This document shows, piece by piece, positions 34,298 through 43,230 of a stretch of 64,000 nt of DNA (position 1 is the first letter of the stretch; every line of letters begins with the position of its first letter). A program made the translations under genes and the position numbers. The DNA is from Pseudomonas sp. 7SR1 (lineage in GTDB: Bacteria > Pseudomonadota > Gammaproteobacteria > Pseudomonadales > Pseudomonadaceae), in the NCBI RefSeq assembly GCF_900156465.1, contig NZ_LT707064.1, positions 1,648,001-1,712,000 on the forward strand, given 5' to 3'. Under the pieces are notes generated by a model. It saw nothing but the letters and a program-made list of their open reading frames with translations, ran no database searches and was not told the DNA's origin.

Positions 34298-35383
34298 ATG
34301 AAGATCGGTGTAATCGGTGGCGGCCAGTTGGGCCGCATGTTGGCCCTGGCGGGTACGCCGCTGGGGATGAACTTCGCTTTCCTGGACCCGGCCCCGGACG
34401 CTTGTGCCAGTGCCCTGGGCGAGCATCTGCGGGCTGACTACGGCGACCAGGACCACCTTCGCCAACTGGCCGATGAAGTCGATCTGGTGACCTTCGAATT
34501 CGAAAGCGTCCCGGCCGAGACCGTTGCCTTCCTGTCCCAGTTCGTTCCGGTCTACCCGAGCGCCGAGGCCTTGCGCATCGCGCGAGACCGCTGGTTCGAA
34601 AAGAACATGTTCAAGGACCTGGGCATTCCCACCCCGGCCTTCGCCGACATTCAGTCCCAGGCCGACCTGGACGCCGCCGTCGCGTCCATCGGCCTGCCGG
34701 CCGTGCTCAAGACCCGCACCCTGGGCTACGACGGCAAGGGCCAGAAAGTCCTGCGCACGCCCGAAGACGTGGCCGGTACATTCGCCGAGCTGGGCAGCGT
34801 GGGCTGCCTGCTGGAAGGCTTCGTACCATTTACCGGGGAAGTCTCGCTGATCGCCGTGCGTGCCCGCGACGGTGAGATCCGTTTCTATCCGCTGGTGCAC
34901 AACACCCACAAGGACGGCATCCTCAAGCTGTCCGTCGCCAGCACCGACCACCCGCTGCAGGCACTGGCCGAGGACTACTCCAGCCGGGTGCTCAAGCAGC
35001 TCGATTACGTCGGCGTGATGGCGTTCGAGTTCTTTGAAGTGGACGGCGGCCTCAAGGCCAACGAGATCGCCCCTCGGGTGCACAACTCCGGGCACTGGAC
35101 CACCGAGGGCGCCGAGTGCAGCCAGTTCGAAAACCACCTCAGGGCGGTGGCCGGGCTGCCCCTGGGTTCGACCGCCAAGGTCGGCGAAAGCGCGATGCTC
35201 AACTTCATCGGCAAGGTGCCGGACACCGAGAAAGTCCTGGCAATCGCCGACTGCCATCTGCATCACTACGGCAAGGCGTTCAAGGCCGGACGCAAGGTCG
35301 GCCACGCCAACCTGCGGTGTGCCGATCGGGCCACGCTGGCCCAGCAGATCATCAAGGTCGAGACGCTGATCGCCGAGCATTGA
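34298..35383 (+). CDS. purK: N5-carboxyaminoimidazole ribonucleotide synthase
   Basis: ATP-grasp enzyme of 361 residues that carboxylates AIR to N5-CAIR. The N-terminal preATP-grasp (IGVIGGGQLGRMLALAG), the central ATP-grasp with KTRTLGYDGKGQKVL, and the metal/ATP region FFEVDGGLKANEIAPRVHNS are all present; SGHWTTEGAECSQFE is typical of PurK. Second gene of the purEK operon. A hairpin without a T tract follows. Confidence 0.97.
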   Translation: MKIGVIGGGQLGRMLALAGTPLGMNFAFLDPAPDACASALGEHLRADYGDQDHLRQLADEVDLVTFEFESVPAETVAFLSQFVPVYPSAEALRIARDRWFEKNMFKDLGIPTPAFADIQSQADLDAAVASIGLPAVLKTRTLGYDGKGQKVLRTPEDVAGTFAELGSVGCLLEGFVPFTGEVSLIAVRARDGEIRFYPLVHNTHKDGILKLSVASTDHPLQALAEDYSSRVLKQLDYVGVMAFEFFEVDGGLKANEIAPRVHNSGHWTTEGAECSQFENHLRAVAGLPLGSTAKVGESAMLNFIGKVPDTEKVLAIADCHLHHYGKAFKAGRKVGHANLRCADRATLAQQIIKVETLIAEH

Positions 35384-35432
35384 TCCGCAACATTTTGGAA
35401 CCATTCGTCGGCAGGATTCTCTCATGGCAAGG

Positions 35433-35458
35433 TGCCAAAGCCTGACTAGGCTTTGGCA
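35433..35458 (+). terminator. Hairpin after purK
   Basis: TGCCAAAGCCT (35433-35443) and AGGCTTTGGCA (35448-35458) form a perfect 11-bp stem with loop GACT. No T run, so weak termination or an mRNA-end stabiliser. Confidence 0.55.
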
Positions 35459-35483
35459 TGAGTCCTACTCAAGAGGAAATGCC

Positions 35484-35729
35484 ATGGGAATCATCGGAAC
35501 CATCTTTATCGGCTTGATCGTTGGCCTGCTGGCGCGCTTCCTGAAACCGGGTGATGACAGCATGGGCTGGATCATGACCATTCTGCTCGGTATTGGCGGT
35601 TCGTTGGCAGCCACCTATGGCGGCCAGGCCCTGGGCATCTACCAGGCGGGCGAAGGTGCCGGCTTCATCGGTGCCCTGGTGGGCGCGGTCGTATTGCTGG
35701 TGATCTACGGCCTGATCAAAAGAAACTGA
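35484..35729 (+). CDS. GlsB/YeaQ/YmgE-family small membrane protein
   Basis: Transglycosylase-associated-type protein of 81 residues with three hydrophobic segments: GTIFIGLIVGLLARFL, WIMTILLGIGGSLAATYGG and FIGALVGAVVLLVIYGLI. The G-x-[LI]-A-x-x-[LI]-x-P-G-[DR] element (LLARFLKPGDD) is diagnostic. ATG 35484 follows AAGAGGAA; the open frame extends upstream but lacks such a signal. The family is usually stress-induced in other bacteria; the biochemical role is unknown. Flanked by two hairpins, suggesting its own transcript. Confidence 0.88.
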   Translation: MGIIGTIFIGLIVGLLARFLKPGDDSMGWIMTILLGIGGSLAATYGGQALGIYQAGEGAGFIGALVGAVVLLVIYGLIKRN

Positions 35730-35744
35730 ATCAAATGCGTCAAG

Positions 35745-35771
35745 GCCCTCTCTACGGCGCGTAGAGAGGGC
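35745..35771 (+). terminator. Hairpin after the YeaQ-like gene
   Basis: GCCCTCTCTACG (35745-35756) pairs perfectly with CGTAGAGAGGGC (35760-35771), 12 bp with a three-base loop. It lacks T residues downstream. Confidence 0.6.
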
Positions 35772-35816
35772 TAGAATGCCCGGCGTCCTACCTTTCACTC
35801 TTTGCCGAGCCCTTTC

Positions 35817-36353
35817 ATGCGCCGTCTAGTGTTGACCCTTCTTTTGCTGGGCAGTGCCTTGGCCCATGCAGCCGAACTGCCGGAAACCGACTGGCTCGAG
35901 CTGATGCCCAAGTCGGACCAGAAAGCCCTCGAGGCCATGCCCGAGATCGACCACAACTCCCCGGAAGCCGATGGCACCTTCACTCAGAAAGGCGGCCTGA
36001 AACAGAGCAAGGGCTTGCCGGCGGTGATGTATTCGACCAAGACCGTGGCGTCGATGAACGACAAGCACATCCGCATCGGCGGTTATCCGGTACCCTTGGA
36101 AACCGATGCCAAGGGTCACAGCACGCTGTTTTTCCTGGTGCCATACCCTGGCGCCTGCATCCACGTTCCGCCACCGCCGCCCAACCAGTTGGTACTGGTG
36201 CGTTACCCCAAGGGCCTGAAGCTGGATGACATCTACACCCCGTTATGGGTGACCGGCACGCTGAAGATCGAAAAGGTCGACAACGACCTGGCGAGCGCGG
36301 CGTATGCGCTGGACGCGCAGAAGGTGAGGGTAGTGCAGGACGCGGATCTGTAA
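35817..36353 (+). CDS. DUF3299-type exported protein
   Basis: A protein of 178 residues with a signal peptide (MRRLVLTLLLLGSALAHAAE). The mature part resembles the DUF3299 family: IRIGGYPVPLE, LFFLVPYPGACIHVPPPPPN and LWVTGTLKIEKVDNDLASAAYAL. The proline run after CIHV is a good marker. Function is unknown; an OB-like beta-rich fold and periplasmic location are inferred. The start at ATG 35817 fits the signal sequence; no clear ribosome-binding site is visible. Stands alone between hairpins. Confidence 0.8.
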   Translation: MRRLVLTLLLLGSALAHAAELPETDWLELMPKSDQKALEAMPEIDHNSPEADGTFTQKGGLKQSKGLPAVMYSTKTVASMNDKHIRIGGYPVPLETDAKGHSTLFFLVPYPGACIHVPPPPPNQLVLVRYPKGLKLDDIYTPLWVTGTLKIEKVDNDLASAAYALDAQKVRVVQDADL

Positions 36354-36380
36354 CCGACTGCTCGGCTGACCCAAAACCAT

Positions 36381-36415
36381 GCGGGAGCGAGCAGGCTCGC
36401 TCCCGCTGTGGTTTT
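36381..36415. repeat. Single REP palindrome acting as possible terminator
   Basis: GCGGGAGCGAGC (36381-36392) and GCTCGCTCCCGC (36395-36406), then TGTGG and five T residues on the + strand. It lies between convergent genes. Confidence 0.75.
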
Positions 36416-36426
36416 TGTGGCGTGGC

Positions 36427-37326
36427 TTAGAGCGGCTTGCTGCTGATGCTCACGCCAAGGGTATGGCTGGCCTCTGGCAGCAAGGTCACCACATCGTCCA
36501 TCACATTCGCCGTTTCGATGCACAGCATGCGCTGCCAGCCATCGTCGGCCATGTCGCTGAAGGCCTTGGCGCGTTCGGTCCAGGGGTTCCAGATCACCGC
36601 CGAACGCGAACCGCTGCTGGTCAGTTCGATCCGTCGTGTCCAGTGCGGGTCCACGATGCTCAGCGTCGGCGGGGTATCGAGATAGATGCGATCCGTCTCG
36701 CCGGAAAAATGCAGGTCACCGGCCTGGGTCGCTGTGTTCCAGTCGTCCAGGGTCTCGATGTAACTCAGGCCATCGACCCCTTGGACATGCACGTTGCGGA
36801 CATCGCTGACGGCGAAATAGCTGTGTAGCGCCTGGCTGAGGCTGACGGTCTCGCTGCCACGGTTATGGCTGGTGAGGCTGATGTGCAACTGCGTGTCCAT
36901 CACGATGGCCAGCGTCAGGTCCACCTGATGGGGCCAGCCCGACAGGCCGTTCTCAGGATAAGGCAGCACGAACTCCACCTTCAGGCTGTCGCCTTCGGCT
37001 TCGATGCCCTTCAATGTCCAGTCCATAGCCCGCACTAGGCCGTGGGCGGTGGCTGGCTCGTTGCTCACGCGCATGGCTTGTACGCTGTCGGGGTTGCGGG
37101 TGAGGTTGCCGAACCATGGCCAGCACACCGGGACACCGGCGCGGATGCTCTTGCCGGTCTTGAAGGTGGCCTGGTCGTTGAGCCAGATCAGCGGCGGCTG
37201 GCCGTCCACTTGATAGCTGAGGATATGCGCGCCTTGCTGGGCCACCAGCAACTCGGCCTGGCCGTGGCGAATGTGCCATCCATTGAGTTCATCCAGTTTG
37301 ACGGCTTCGACATTGGGCGTAGGCAT
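36427..37326 (-). CDS. D-hexose-6-phosphate mutarotase (YeaD-like aldose 1-epimerase)
   Basis: Cytosolic epimerase of 299 residues that interconverts anomers of glucose-6-phosphate. Galactose-mutarotase fold: AELLVAQQGAHILSYQVDGQ, RAGVPVCWPWFGN, the catalytic His region ATAHGLVRAMDW, and the catalytic Glu region LCIETANV near the C-terminus. ATG 37326 (MPTPNVEAVKL) is preferred over an earlier frame opening. Upstream on the same strand is a thioesterase gene, 57 bases away, so the two may share a transcript. Confidence 0.88.
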   Translation of the reverse strand: MPTPNVEAVKLDELNGWHIRHGQAELLVAQQGAHILSYQVDGQPPLIWLNDQATFKTGKSIRAGVPVCWPWFGNLTRNPDSVQAMRVSNEPATAHGLVRAMDWTLKGIEAEGDSLKVEFVLPYPENGLSGWPHQVDLTLAIVMDTQLHISLTSHNRGSETVSLSQALHSYFAVSDVRNVHVQGVDGLSYIETLDDWNTATQAGDLHFSGETDRIYLDTPPTLSIVDPHWTRRIELTSSGSRSAVIWNPWTERAKAFSDMADDGWQRMLCIETANVMDDVVTLLPEASHTLGVSISSKPL

Positions 37327-37383
37327 GCTGCAAATCTCGCTCGGGAACAGGAACTGCAATGGACCGCAAAACGGTCGCCGTGT

Positions 37384-37788
37384 TTAACGGGCGCGGGGCG
37401 GAACCGAACGGGTGCGACCGCTGCCATCGATGGCGACGAACACGAACACGGCCTCGGTGACCTTGCGCCATTCACTGGACAGCGGATCGTCGCTCCAGAC
37501 CTCGACCATCATCTGGATCGAGCTGCGACCGATTTCCAGGGTCTGGGTGTAGAACGACAGTTGTGCACCCACCGCTACCGGCACCAGGAACGCCATGCGA
37601 TCGATCGCCACGGTCGCCACGCGCCCGCCGGCTACCCGGCTGGCCATTGCCGTGCCGGCCAGGTCCATCTGGGACACCAGCCAGCCGCCGAAAATATCGC
37701 CAAAGCCGTTGGTGTCACGGGGAAGTGCGGTGATCTGCAGGGCCAGGTCGCCTTGCGGGATTGGATCTTCTTGCTCGAGCTCTATCAT
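37384..37788 (-). CDS. Acyl-CoA thioesterase, YciA-like hotdog
   Basis: Single hotdog-fold thioesterase of 134 residues. The N-terminal active site loop TNGFGDIFGGWLVSQMDLAG (Asp and Gly-rich helix) and RVATVAIDRMAFLVPVAVG are the YciA/BACH signature. It hydrolyses acyl-CoAs in the cytosol; the chain-length preference cannot be read from sequence. ATG 37788 is the first start. Followed by the mutarotase gene. Confidence 0.88.
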   Translation of the reverse strand: MIELEQEDPIPQGDLALQITALPRDTNGFGDIFGGWLVSQMDLAGTAMASRVAGGRVATVAIDRMAFLVPVAVGAQLSFYTQTLEIGRSSIQMMVEVWSDDPLSSEWRKVTEAVFVFVAIDGSGRTRSVPPRAR

Positions 37789-38258
37789 GCCGAAGGGGCC
37801 TCTGACCCGTAACTCTGTCTTGTACTTCAGGTGAATAGCCGTCTTTGTAAAAAACGATTCAGCCCGAACATGCTGCGTTCGTCACGTTTTTCGTAAAGGC
37901 GTGCCAAAGGGATACTCTGCGAAACCGGCTGGTTTTTCATTGCGCCCACCAACGACGTTTTCGCACAGCAACCCCTTACAGAGTGTCGCAAGCTTGCGAG
38001 TATATCGGGCGATAGACGTCGAGACGACCACTAGTGCCCTCATTCCCCAATAAGGTTCTCCTTTGATGGCGTCCCTCGCCGTCATGCTGCATTGCCGCTT
38101 CTCAAGGCGCCCGTTTGCGCAACTGGACACCCGGCTCCGATTTTCGATGCCCAAGGGCACGTCTCCATGTGCTTTTTCGAACAATTTGCTATCGTGCCAA
38201 ACCTTGCCCCAACCCGTATCGGTGGGTTGCGGAAACGACTATAAGAGAAGCCCCTCCC
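37789..38258. promoter_or_regulatory. 470-base divergent intergenic region with a 14-bp palindrome
   Basis: Contains TCGCAAGCTTGCGA (37986-37999), a perfect 14-bp palindrome suited to a dimeric regulator, and a hairpin-forming CAACCC/GGGTTG near 38213-38230, close to the MFS start. No convincing gene is seen. It serves both the thioesterase (-) and MFS (+) genes. Confidence 0.5.
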
Positions 38259-39557
38259 ATGACCACTGCGCCTTCGAGCACGGCAACACCCGCGCAACCC
38301 GCCCGTCCGCTGACCCGCAATGATTACAAGACCCTGTCGCTATCGGCCCTGGGCGGCGCGCTGGAGTTCTACGATTTCATCATTTTCGTGTTCTTCGCCA
38401 CCGTGGTCGGGAAATTGTTCTTTCCCGCCGAAATGCCCGAGTGGCTGCGCCTGATGCAGACGTTCGGCATTTTTGCCGCCGGTTACCTGGCCCGTCCGCT
38501 GGGCGGGATCATCATGGCTCACTTCGGCGACCTGCTGGGACGCAAGAAGATGTTCACCTTGAGCATCTTCATGATGGCGGTGCCTACCCTGATCATGGGT
38601 CTGTTACCCACTTATGCGCAGATCGGCATGTGGGCGCCGATCCTGCTGTTGCTTATGCGGGTGATCCAAGGGGCGGCCATCGGTGGCGAAGTGCCGGGGG
38701 CTTGGGTATTCGTTTCCGAACACGTTCCGGCGCGCCACATCGGTTATGCCTGCGGCACCCTCACTTCCGGCCTGACGGCGGGGATCCTGCTGGGGTCGCT
38801 GGTGGCCACCGCCATCAACAGCCTTTATACGCCCGTGGAAGTGGCGGAGTTCGCCTGGCGGATTCCGTTCCTGCTGGGCGGCGTGTTCGGTCTTTTCTCG
38901 GTGTACCTGCGCCAGTGGCTGCACGAGACTCCGGTATTCGCGGAGCTGCAGCTGCGCAAGGCATTGGCCGAAGAAGTGCCGTTGCGCGCAGTGCTGCGTG
39001 ACCATCGAGGCGCCATCATCGTTTCCATGCTGCTGACCTGGTTGTTGTCCGCCGCCATCGTGGTGCTGATCCTGATGACCCCGACGGTCCTGCAGACGGT
39101 CTATCACTTCCAGCCGACCACCGCCCTGCAGTCCAACAGCCTGGCGATCGTGATGCTGAGCATCGGCTGCATCCTGGCCGGTGTGCTGGCCGACCGCTTC
39201 GGCGCGGGACGTGTCTTCGTGTTCGGCTGCGCCGCATTGCTGGCCAGTAGCTGGACCTTCTACCACAACCTGGCCGAGCATCCGCAGTGGCTGTTCCCGA
39301 TGTATGCCCTCACCGGTCTTCTGGTGGGCACCATCGGCGCGGTTCCCTATGTCATGGTCAAGGCCTTTCCGCCGGTGGTGCGCTTCAGCGGCCTGTCGTT
39401 CTCCTACAACGTTGCCTACGCGATTTTCGGCGGCCTGACGCCAATGATCGTCAGCCTGCTGCTCAAGGAAAGCCCGATGGGACCGGCCTATTACGTGGCG
39501 GTGCTGTGTGGCGTCGGGATGGTGGTAGGGGCCTATCTCTGGAAAAAAGGGCGCTAG
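38259..39557 (+). CDS. MFS metabolite:H+ symporter (MHS family)
   Basis: Inner-membrane transporter of 432 residues with twelve predicted spans. The MHS-type start LGGALEFYDFIIFVFFATVV and the loop between spans 2 and 3, GDLLGRKKMF, are typical; IQGAAIGGEVPGAWVFVSEH and the 7-8 loop region follow. Substrates of this family are small organic acids or betaines (citrate, alpha-ketoglutarate, proline, shikimate); the substrate here is open. ATG 38259 follows AAGAGAAG. In P. aeruginosa an MFS gene occupies the equivalent place beside pstS, as far as I recall. Confidence 0.88.
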   Translation: MTTAPSSTATPAQPARPLTRNDYKTLSLSALGGALEFYDFIIFVFFATVVGKLFFPAEMPEWLRLMQTFGIFAAGYLARPLGGIIMAHFGDLLGRKKMFTLSIFMMAVPTLIMGLLPTYAQIGMWAPILLLLMRVIQGAAIGGEVPGAWVFVSEHVPARHIGYACGTLTSGLTAGILLGSLVATAINSLYTPVEVAEFAWRIPFLLGGVFGLFSVYLRQWLHETPVFAELQLRKALAEEVPLRAVLRDHRGAIIVSMLLTWLLSAAIVVLILMTPTVLQTVYHFQPTTALQSNSLAIVMLSIGCILAGVLADRFGAGRVFVFGCAALLASSWTFYHNLAEHPQWLFPMYALTGLLVGTIGAVPYVMVKAFPPVVRFSGLSFSYNVAYAIFGGLTPMIVSLLLKESPMGPAYYVAVLCGVGMVVGAYLWKKGR

Positions 39558-39565
39558 ACCGGTTC

Positions 39566-39597
39566 TGTGGCGAGGAGATAAATCCCCTTGCCACGAC
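39566..39597. repeat. Imperfect REP hairpin
   Basis: TGTGGCGAGGAGATAAATCC followed by CCTTGCCACGAC, an imperfect copy of the GTGGCGAGGGG-type palindrome, just after the MFS stop. Confidence 0.7.
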
Positions 39598-39620
39598 ATC
39601 TTGTAAAACTCGATGCTGGC

Positions 39621-39654
39621 CTTTCATCCAATTGTCATATTTCAGCCATAGAGT
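39621..39654 (+). promoter_or_regulatory. Pho box and -10 of pstS
   Basis: CTTTCAT-CCAA-TTGTCAT (39621-39638) matches the PhoB direct repeat CTGTCAT-N4-CTGTCAT; a third weaker repeat CAGCCAT follows at 39643. A -10-like TAGAGT lies ten bases downstream (39649-39654), as expected when the Pho box replaces the -35. pstS starts at 39715. Confidence 0.85.
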
Positions 39655-39714
39655 GTTCACACGGCTTACAGATACTTGGCCGACTTAACACACCCTATCT
39701 GCTAGGAGTAAGGC

Positions 39715-40713
39715 ATGAAACTGAAGCGTTTGATGGCGGCAATGACTTTTGTCGCTGCTGGCGTTGCGACTGCCAACGCGGTTGCCGCTGTTGACCCTGC
39801 GATCCCGAGCTACACCAAGACCACTGGTGTGTCGGGCAACCTGTCCAGCGTCGGCTCCGATACCCTGGCCAACCTGATGACCTTGTGGGCCGAGAACTAC
39901 AAGAAAGAATACCCGAACGTAAACATCCAGATCCAGGCCGCCGGTTCCTCCACCGCGCCGCCCGCACTCACCGAAGGCACCTCCAACCTGGGCCCGATGA
40001 GCCGCAAGATGAAGGACAACGAACTGCAGGCCTTCGAACAGAAGTACGGCTACAAGCCAACCGCTATCCCGGTTGCCGTGGACGCCCTGGCCGTATTCGT
40101 GCACAAGGACAACCCGATCCAGCACCTGACCATGGAGCAGGTCGACGCGATCTTCTCCTCCACTCGTCTGTGCGGCGGCAAGACCGACGTCAAGACCTGG
40201 GGTGACCTGGGCGTGACCGGTGACCTGGCCAACAAGCCGGTCCAACTGTTCGGTCGTAACTCGGTATCCGGCACCTACGGCTACTTCAAGGAAGAAGCCC
40301 TGTGCAAAGGCGACTACAAGCCAAACGTCAACGAGCAACCAGGTTCGGCTTCGGTCGTGCAGTCCATCAGCTCTTCGCTCAACGGCGTGGGCTACTCGGG
40401 CATCGGCTACAAGACCGCCAGCGTGAAGACCGTGGCCCTGGCCAAGAAAGGCAGCACTGAGTTCGTCGAGGACACCGAAGAGAACGCCCTGAACGGCAAG
40501 TACCCGCTGTCGCGTTTCCTCTACGTGTATGTCAACAAGGCTCCGAACAAGCCTCTGGCTCCCCTGGAAGCCGAGTTCGTGAAGCTGATCCTGTCCAAGC
40601 AAGGCCAGGAAGTCGTGGTCAAGGATGGCTACATCCCACTGCCAGCCAAGGTAGCCGCCAAGGCCCTGGCTGACCTGGGTCTGTCGGAAGGCGGCAACGT
40701 CGCCAAGAAGTAA
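39715..40713 (+). CDS. pstS: Phosphate ABC transporter periplasmic binding protein
   Basis: Binds inorganic phosphate in the periplasm for the Pst transporter. 332 residues with a signal peptide ([20 protein letters not shown]...AVAA). Phosphate-contact segments are visible: [31 protein letters not shown] and [14 protein letters not shown]. The overall form is the PstS type common in Pseudomonas with C-x-G-G and a Cys pair (LCGG, ALCKGD). A Pho box precedes it. A terminator and a REP pair separate it from pstC, which has its own Pho box, so pstS can be expressed independently at a high level. Confidence 0.97.
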   Translation: MKLKRLMAAMTFVAAGVATANAVAAVDPAIPSYTKTTGVSGNLSSVGSDTLANLMTLWAENYKKEYPNVNIQIQAAGSSTAPPALTEGTSNLGPMSRKMKDNELQAFEQKYGYKPTAIPVAVDALAVFVHKDNPIQHLTMEQVDAIFSSTRLCGGKTDVKTWGDLGVTGDLANKPVQLFGRNSVSGTYGYFKEEALCKGDYKPNVNEQPGSASVVQSISSSLNGVGYSGIGYKTASVKTVALAKKGSTEFVEDTEENALNGKYPLSRFLYVYVNKAPNKPLAPLEAEFVKLILSKQGQEVVVKDGYIPLPAKVAAKALADLGLSEGGNVAKK

Positions 40714-40719
40714 GCCCTG

Positions 40720-40744
40720 AGCCCGGGCCGGCGCCCGGGCTTTT
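40720..40744 (+). terminator. Terminator after pstS
   Basis: AGCCCGGGC (40720-40728) pairs with GCCCGGGCT (40733-40741) around CGGC, followed by a short T run to 40744. Lies 7 bases after the stop. Confidence 0.8.
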
Positions 40745-40834
40745 GTGGAAGCGGGCCTGCTCGCGAAGAGGCCGGTGCATTCGACGTCGATGTCGACCGG
40801 CCCGATGCTGTCGCGAACGGGCTCGCTCCCACAC
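40745..40834. repeat. REP doublet between pstS and pstC
   Basis: GTGGAAGCGGGCCTGCTCGC (from 40745) and inverted TCGCGAACGGGCTCGCTCCC (from 40811). Degenerate REP pair immediately following the pstS terminator. Confidence 0.85.
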
Positions 40835-40889
40835 ACAAATTCCTGTCCGCTGCCGGTTTGTTCGGCGGCGGATTTGTTGCGTCACTGCA

Positions 40890-40907
40890 TTGTCATCTTT
40901 CTGTCAT
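40890..40907 (+). promoter_or_regulatory. Pho box of pstC
   Basis: TTGTCAT-CTTT-CTGTCAT, an almost perfect PhoB site 22 bases before the pstC start, giving pstCAB-phoU its own phosphate-starvation promoter. Confidence 0.9.
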
Positions 40908-40929
40908 ACAGGATCGCTAGGGTGTGCGC

Positions 40930-43215
40930 ATGAATGATCTGGCCAATTCCACAATGACTACGACTTCCCCTCCCAAGCGCATTGATTTCAATACGCCTGA
41001 GCTTCAACGCAAGCGTCGCGTCCGCGCGCTCAAGGATCGCCTGACCCGCTGGTACGTGCTGGTGGGTGGCCTTGCCGTCCTGGCGGCCATTACCCTGATT
41101 TTCTTCTTCCTGGCCTATGTCGTGCTCCCGCTGTTCCAGGGTGCGGACCTGACGGCCAAGGACTCCATCACGCCGGCCTGGATGCAGGACGCCGGCAAAC
41201 CGCTGATGATCTCCATCGAAGAGCAGAACCAGGTGGCCATGCGGGTTTCCGACAAGGGCCAGGCGCTGTTCTTCGACCTGACCAGCGGCGCCGAACTGCG
41301 CCGTGTCGACCTGCCGGTCCCGGCCGGCGCCAGCGTGACGTCCATTGGCGAAGACCAGCCCGGCAGCCCGCTGGTGGTGATCGGCCTGTCCAATGGCCAG
41401 GCCCTGGTGTTCCGTCATACCTATAAGGTCACCTACCCGGACGGCAAGAAAACCATCTCGCCTGCCGTCGAATATCCTTATGGTGAGACGCCGATCGTCT
41501 TGAGCGAGCAGGGCGCGCCCCTGGAGCACGTCAGCCTCAACGCCACCGATTCGACCCTGTTGCTTGCCGGTTCCAGCGGTGCCCAGTTGCAGGTGCTGTC
41601 GCTCACCAGCGAAGAAAACATGATGACCGGCGAGATCACCAGCGAGCAGACGCGCATCGAGCTGCCGCAGATGACCGAGCCGGTGAAGAACATCTTCGTC
41701 GACCCTCGCCAGCAATGGCTGTATGTGGTCAACGGCCGGGCCCAGGCCGACGTGTTCAACCTGCGGGACAAGAGCCTCAACGGCCGCTACAAGCTGCTGG
41801 AAAACGCCGAAGCCCAGATCACCGCCGCCGCCCAGCTGGTGGGGGGGATCTCGCTGATCTTCGGTGATTCCAAGGGTGGCCTGGCCCAATGGTTCATGGC
41901 CCGCGATGCGGACGGCGAGCAACGCCTGAAGCAGATCCGCACCTTCCAGATGGGCACCACGCCGATCGTCGAGATCAGCGCCGAAGAGCGCCGCAAAGGC
42001 TTCGTCGCCCTCGATGCCGCCGGCAAGCTCGGCGTGTTCCACAGTACCGCCCACCGCACCCTGCTGGTGGACCAGGTGGTCGATGGCCAAGGTCTGTTCG
42101 GCATGTCGCCGCGGGCCAACCGCCTGATCGTGGAGCAGGGCGGCAAGCTGCAGCCGCTGACCCTGGACAACCCGCACCCGGAAGTGTCCTGGAGCGCCCT
42201 GTGGAGCAAGGTCTGGTACGAGAACTACGACGAGCCTAAATACGTCTGGCAATCGACCGCCGCCAACACCGACTTCGAACCCAAGCTGAGCCTTTCCCCG
42301 CTGACCTTCGGTACGCTCAAGGCCGCGTTCTACGCCATGCTGCTGGCCGCGCCGCTGGCCGTCGCCGCCGCGATCTACACCGCCTACTTCATGGCCCCCG
42401 GCATGCGCCGCAAGGTCAAGCCGGTGATCGAGCTGATGGAAGCGATGCCGACGGTGATCCTCGGTTTCTTCGCCGGCCTGTTCCTGGCGCCGTACGTGGA
42501 AGGGCATCTGCCAGGTATCTTCAGCCTGCTGATGCTGTTGCCCATCGGCATCCTGGTGTCCGGCTTCGCCTTCAGCCGCCTGCCCGAGTCGATTCGCCTG
42601 AAAGTGCCGGACGGCTGGGAGAGCGCGCTGCTGATTCCGGTGATCATGTTCGTGGGCTGGCTGTCGCTGTACATGAGCCCGTACATGGAAGCCTGGTTCT
42701 TCGGCGGCGACATGCGCATGTGGATTTCCCATGACCTGGGCATCACCTATGACCAGCGCAACGCCCTGGTGGTGGGCCTGGCGATGGGTTTCGCGGTGAT
42801 CCCGAACATCTACTCCATCGCCGAAGACGCCGTATTCAGCGTACCTCGCGGCCTGACCCTGGGCTCCCTGGCCCTGGGTGCCACGCCGTGGCAGACCATG
42901 ACCCGCGTGGTGATCCTCACTGCCAGTCCGGGCATTTTCTCGGCACTGATGATCGGCATGGGCCGGGCGGTGGGCGAGACCATGATCGTGCTGATGGCCA
43001 CCGGTAATACGCCGGTCATGGAAATGAACCTGTTCGAAGGCCTGCGCACCCTGGCGGCCAACGTGGCGGTGGAGATGCCCGAGTCTGAAGTCGGTGGCAG
43101 CCATTACCGCGTACTGTTCCTGTCGGCACTGGTGTTGCTGCTGTTCACCTTTGTCATGAACACCCTCGCCGAGCTGATCCGTCAGCGTCTGCGCAAGAAA
43201 TATTCGTCGCTTTAA
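40930..43215 (+). CDS. pstC: Phosphate ABC transporter permease PstC, long form
   Basis: 761 residues, more than twice the 319 of E. coli PstC. A membrane anchor (about 40-65, VLVGGLAVLAAITLIFFFLA) is followed by a long extracytoplasmic beta-rich region to about residue 450 containing repeated blade-like segments (for example GSPLVVIGLSNGQALVFR, TLLLAGSSGAQLQVLSL, QWLYVVNGRAQADVFNL) suggestive of a propeller. The ABC permease part occupies the C-terminus with spans from about 460 and the EAA loop LGATPWQTMTRVVILTASPG. ATG 40930 has AGGGTG upstream. Forms the phosphate channel with PstA. The long form is standard in pseudomonads. Confidence 0.95.
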   Translation: MNDLANSTMTTTSPPKRIDFNTPELQRKRRVRALKDRLTRWYVLVGGLAVLAAITLIFFFLAYVVLPLFQGADLTAKDSITPAWMQDAGKPLMISIEEQNQVAMRVSDKGQALFFDLTSGAELRRVDLPVPAGASVTSIGEDQPGSPLVVIGLSNGQALVFRHTYKVTYPDGKKTISPAVEYPYGETPIVLSEQGAPLEHVSLNATDSTLLLAGSSGAQLQVLSLTSEENMMTGEITSEQTRIELPQMTEPVKNIFVDPRQQWLYVVNGRAQADVFNLRDKSLNGRYKLLENAEAQITAAAQLVGGISLIFGDSKGGLAQWFMARDADGEQRLKQIRTFQMGTTPIVEISAEERRKGFVALDAAGKLGVFHSTAHRTLLVDQVVDGQGLFGMSPRANRLIVEQGGKLQPLTLDNPHPEVSWSALWSKVWYENYDEPKYVWQSTAANTDFEPKLSLSPLTFGTLKAAFYAMLLAAPLAVAAAIYTAYFMAPGMRRKVKPVIELMEAMPTVILGFFAGLFLAPYVEGHLPGIFSLLMLLPIGILVSGFAFSRLPESIRLKVPDGWESALLIPVIMFVGWLSLYMSPYMEAWFFGGDMRMWISHDLGITYDQRNALVVGLAMGFAVIPNIYSIAEDAVFSVPRGLTLGSLALGATPWQTMTRVVILTASPGIFSALMIGMGRAVGETMIVLMATGNTPVMEMNLFEGLRTLAANVAVEMPESEVGGSHYRVLFLSALVLLLFTFVMNTLAELIRQRLRKKYSSL

Positions 43216-43230
43216 GAAAGGTAGAAGTCT

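Noticed and set aside
33653..35425. A 590-codon - strand frame opposite purEK
   Set aside because: Shadow; purE and purK are complete on the + strand.
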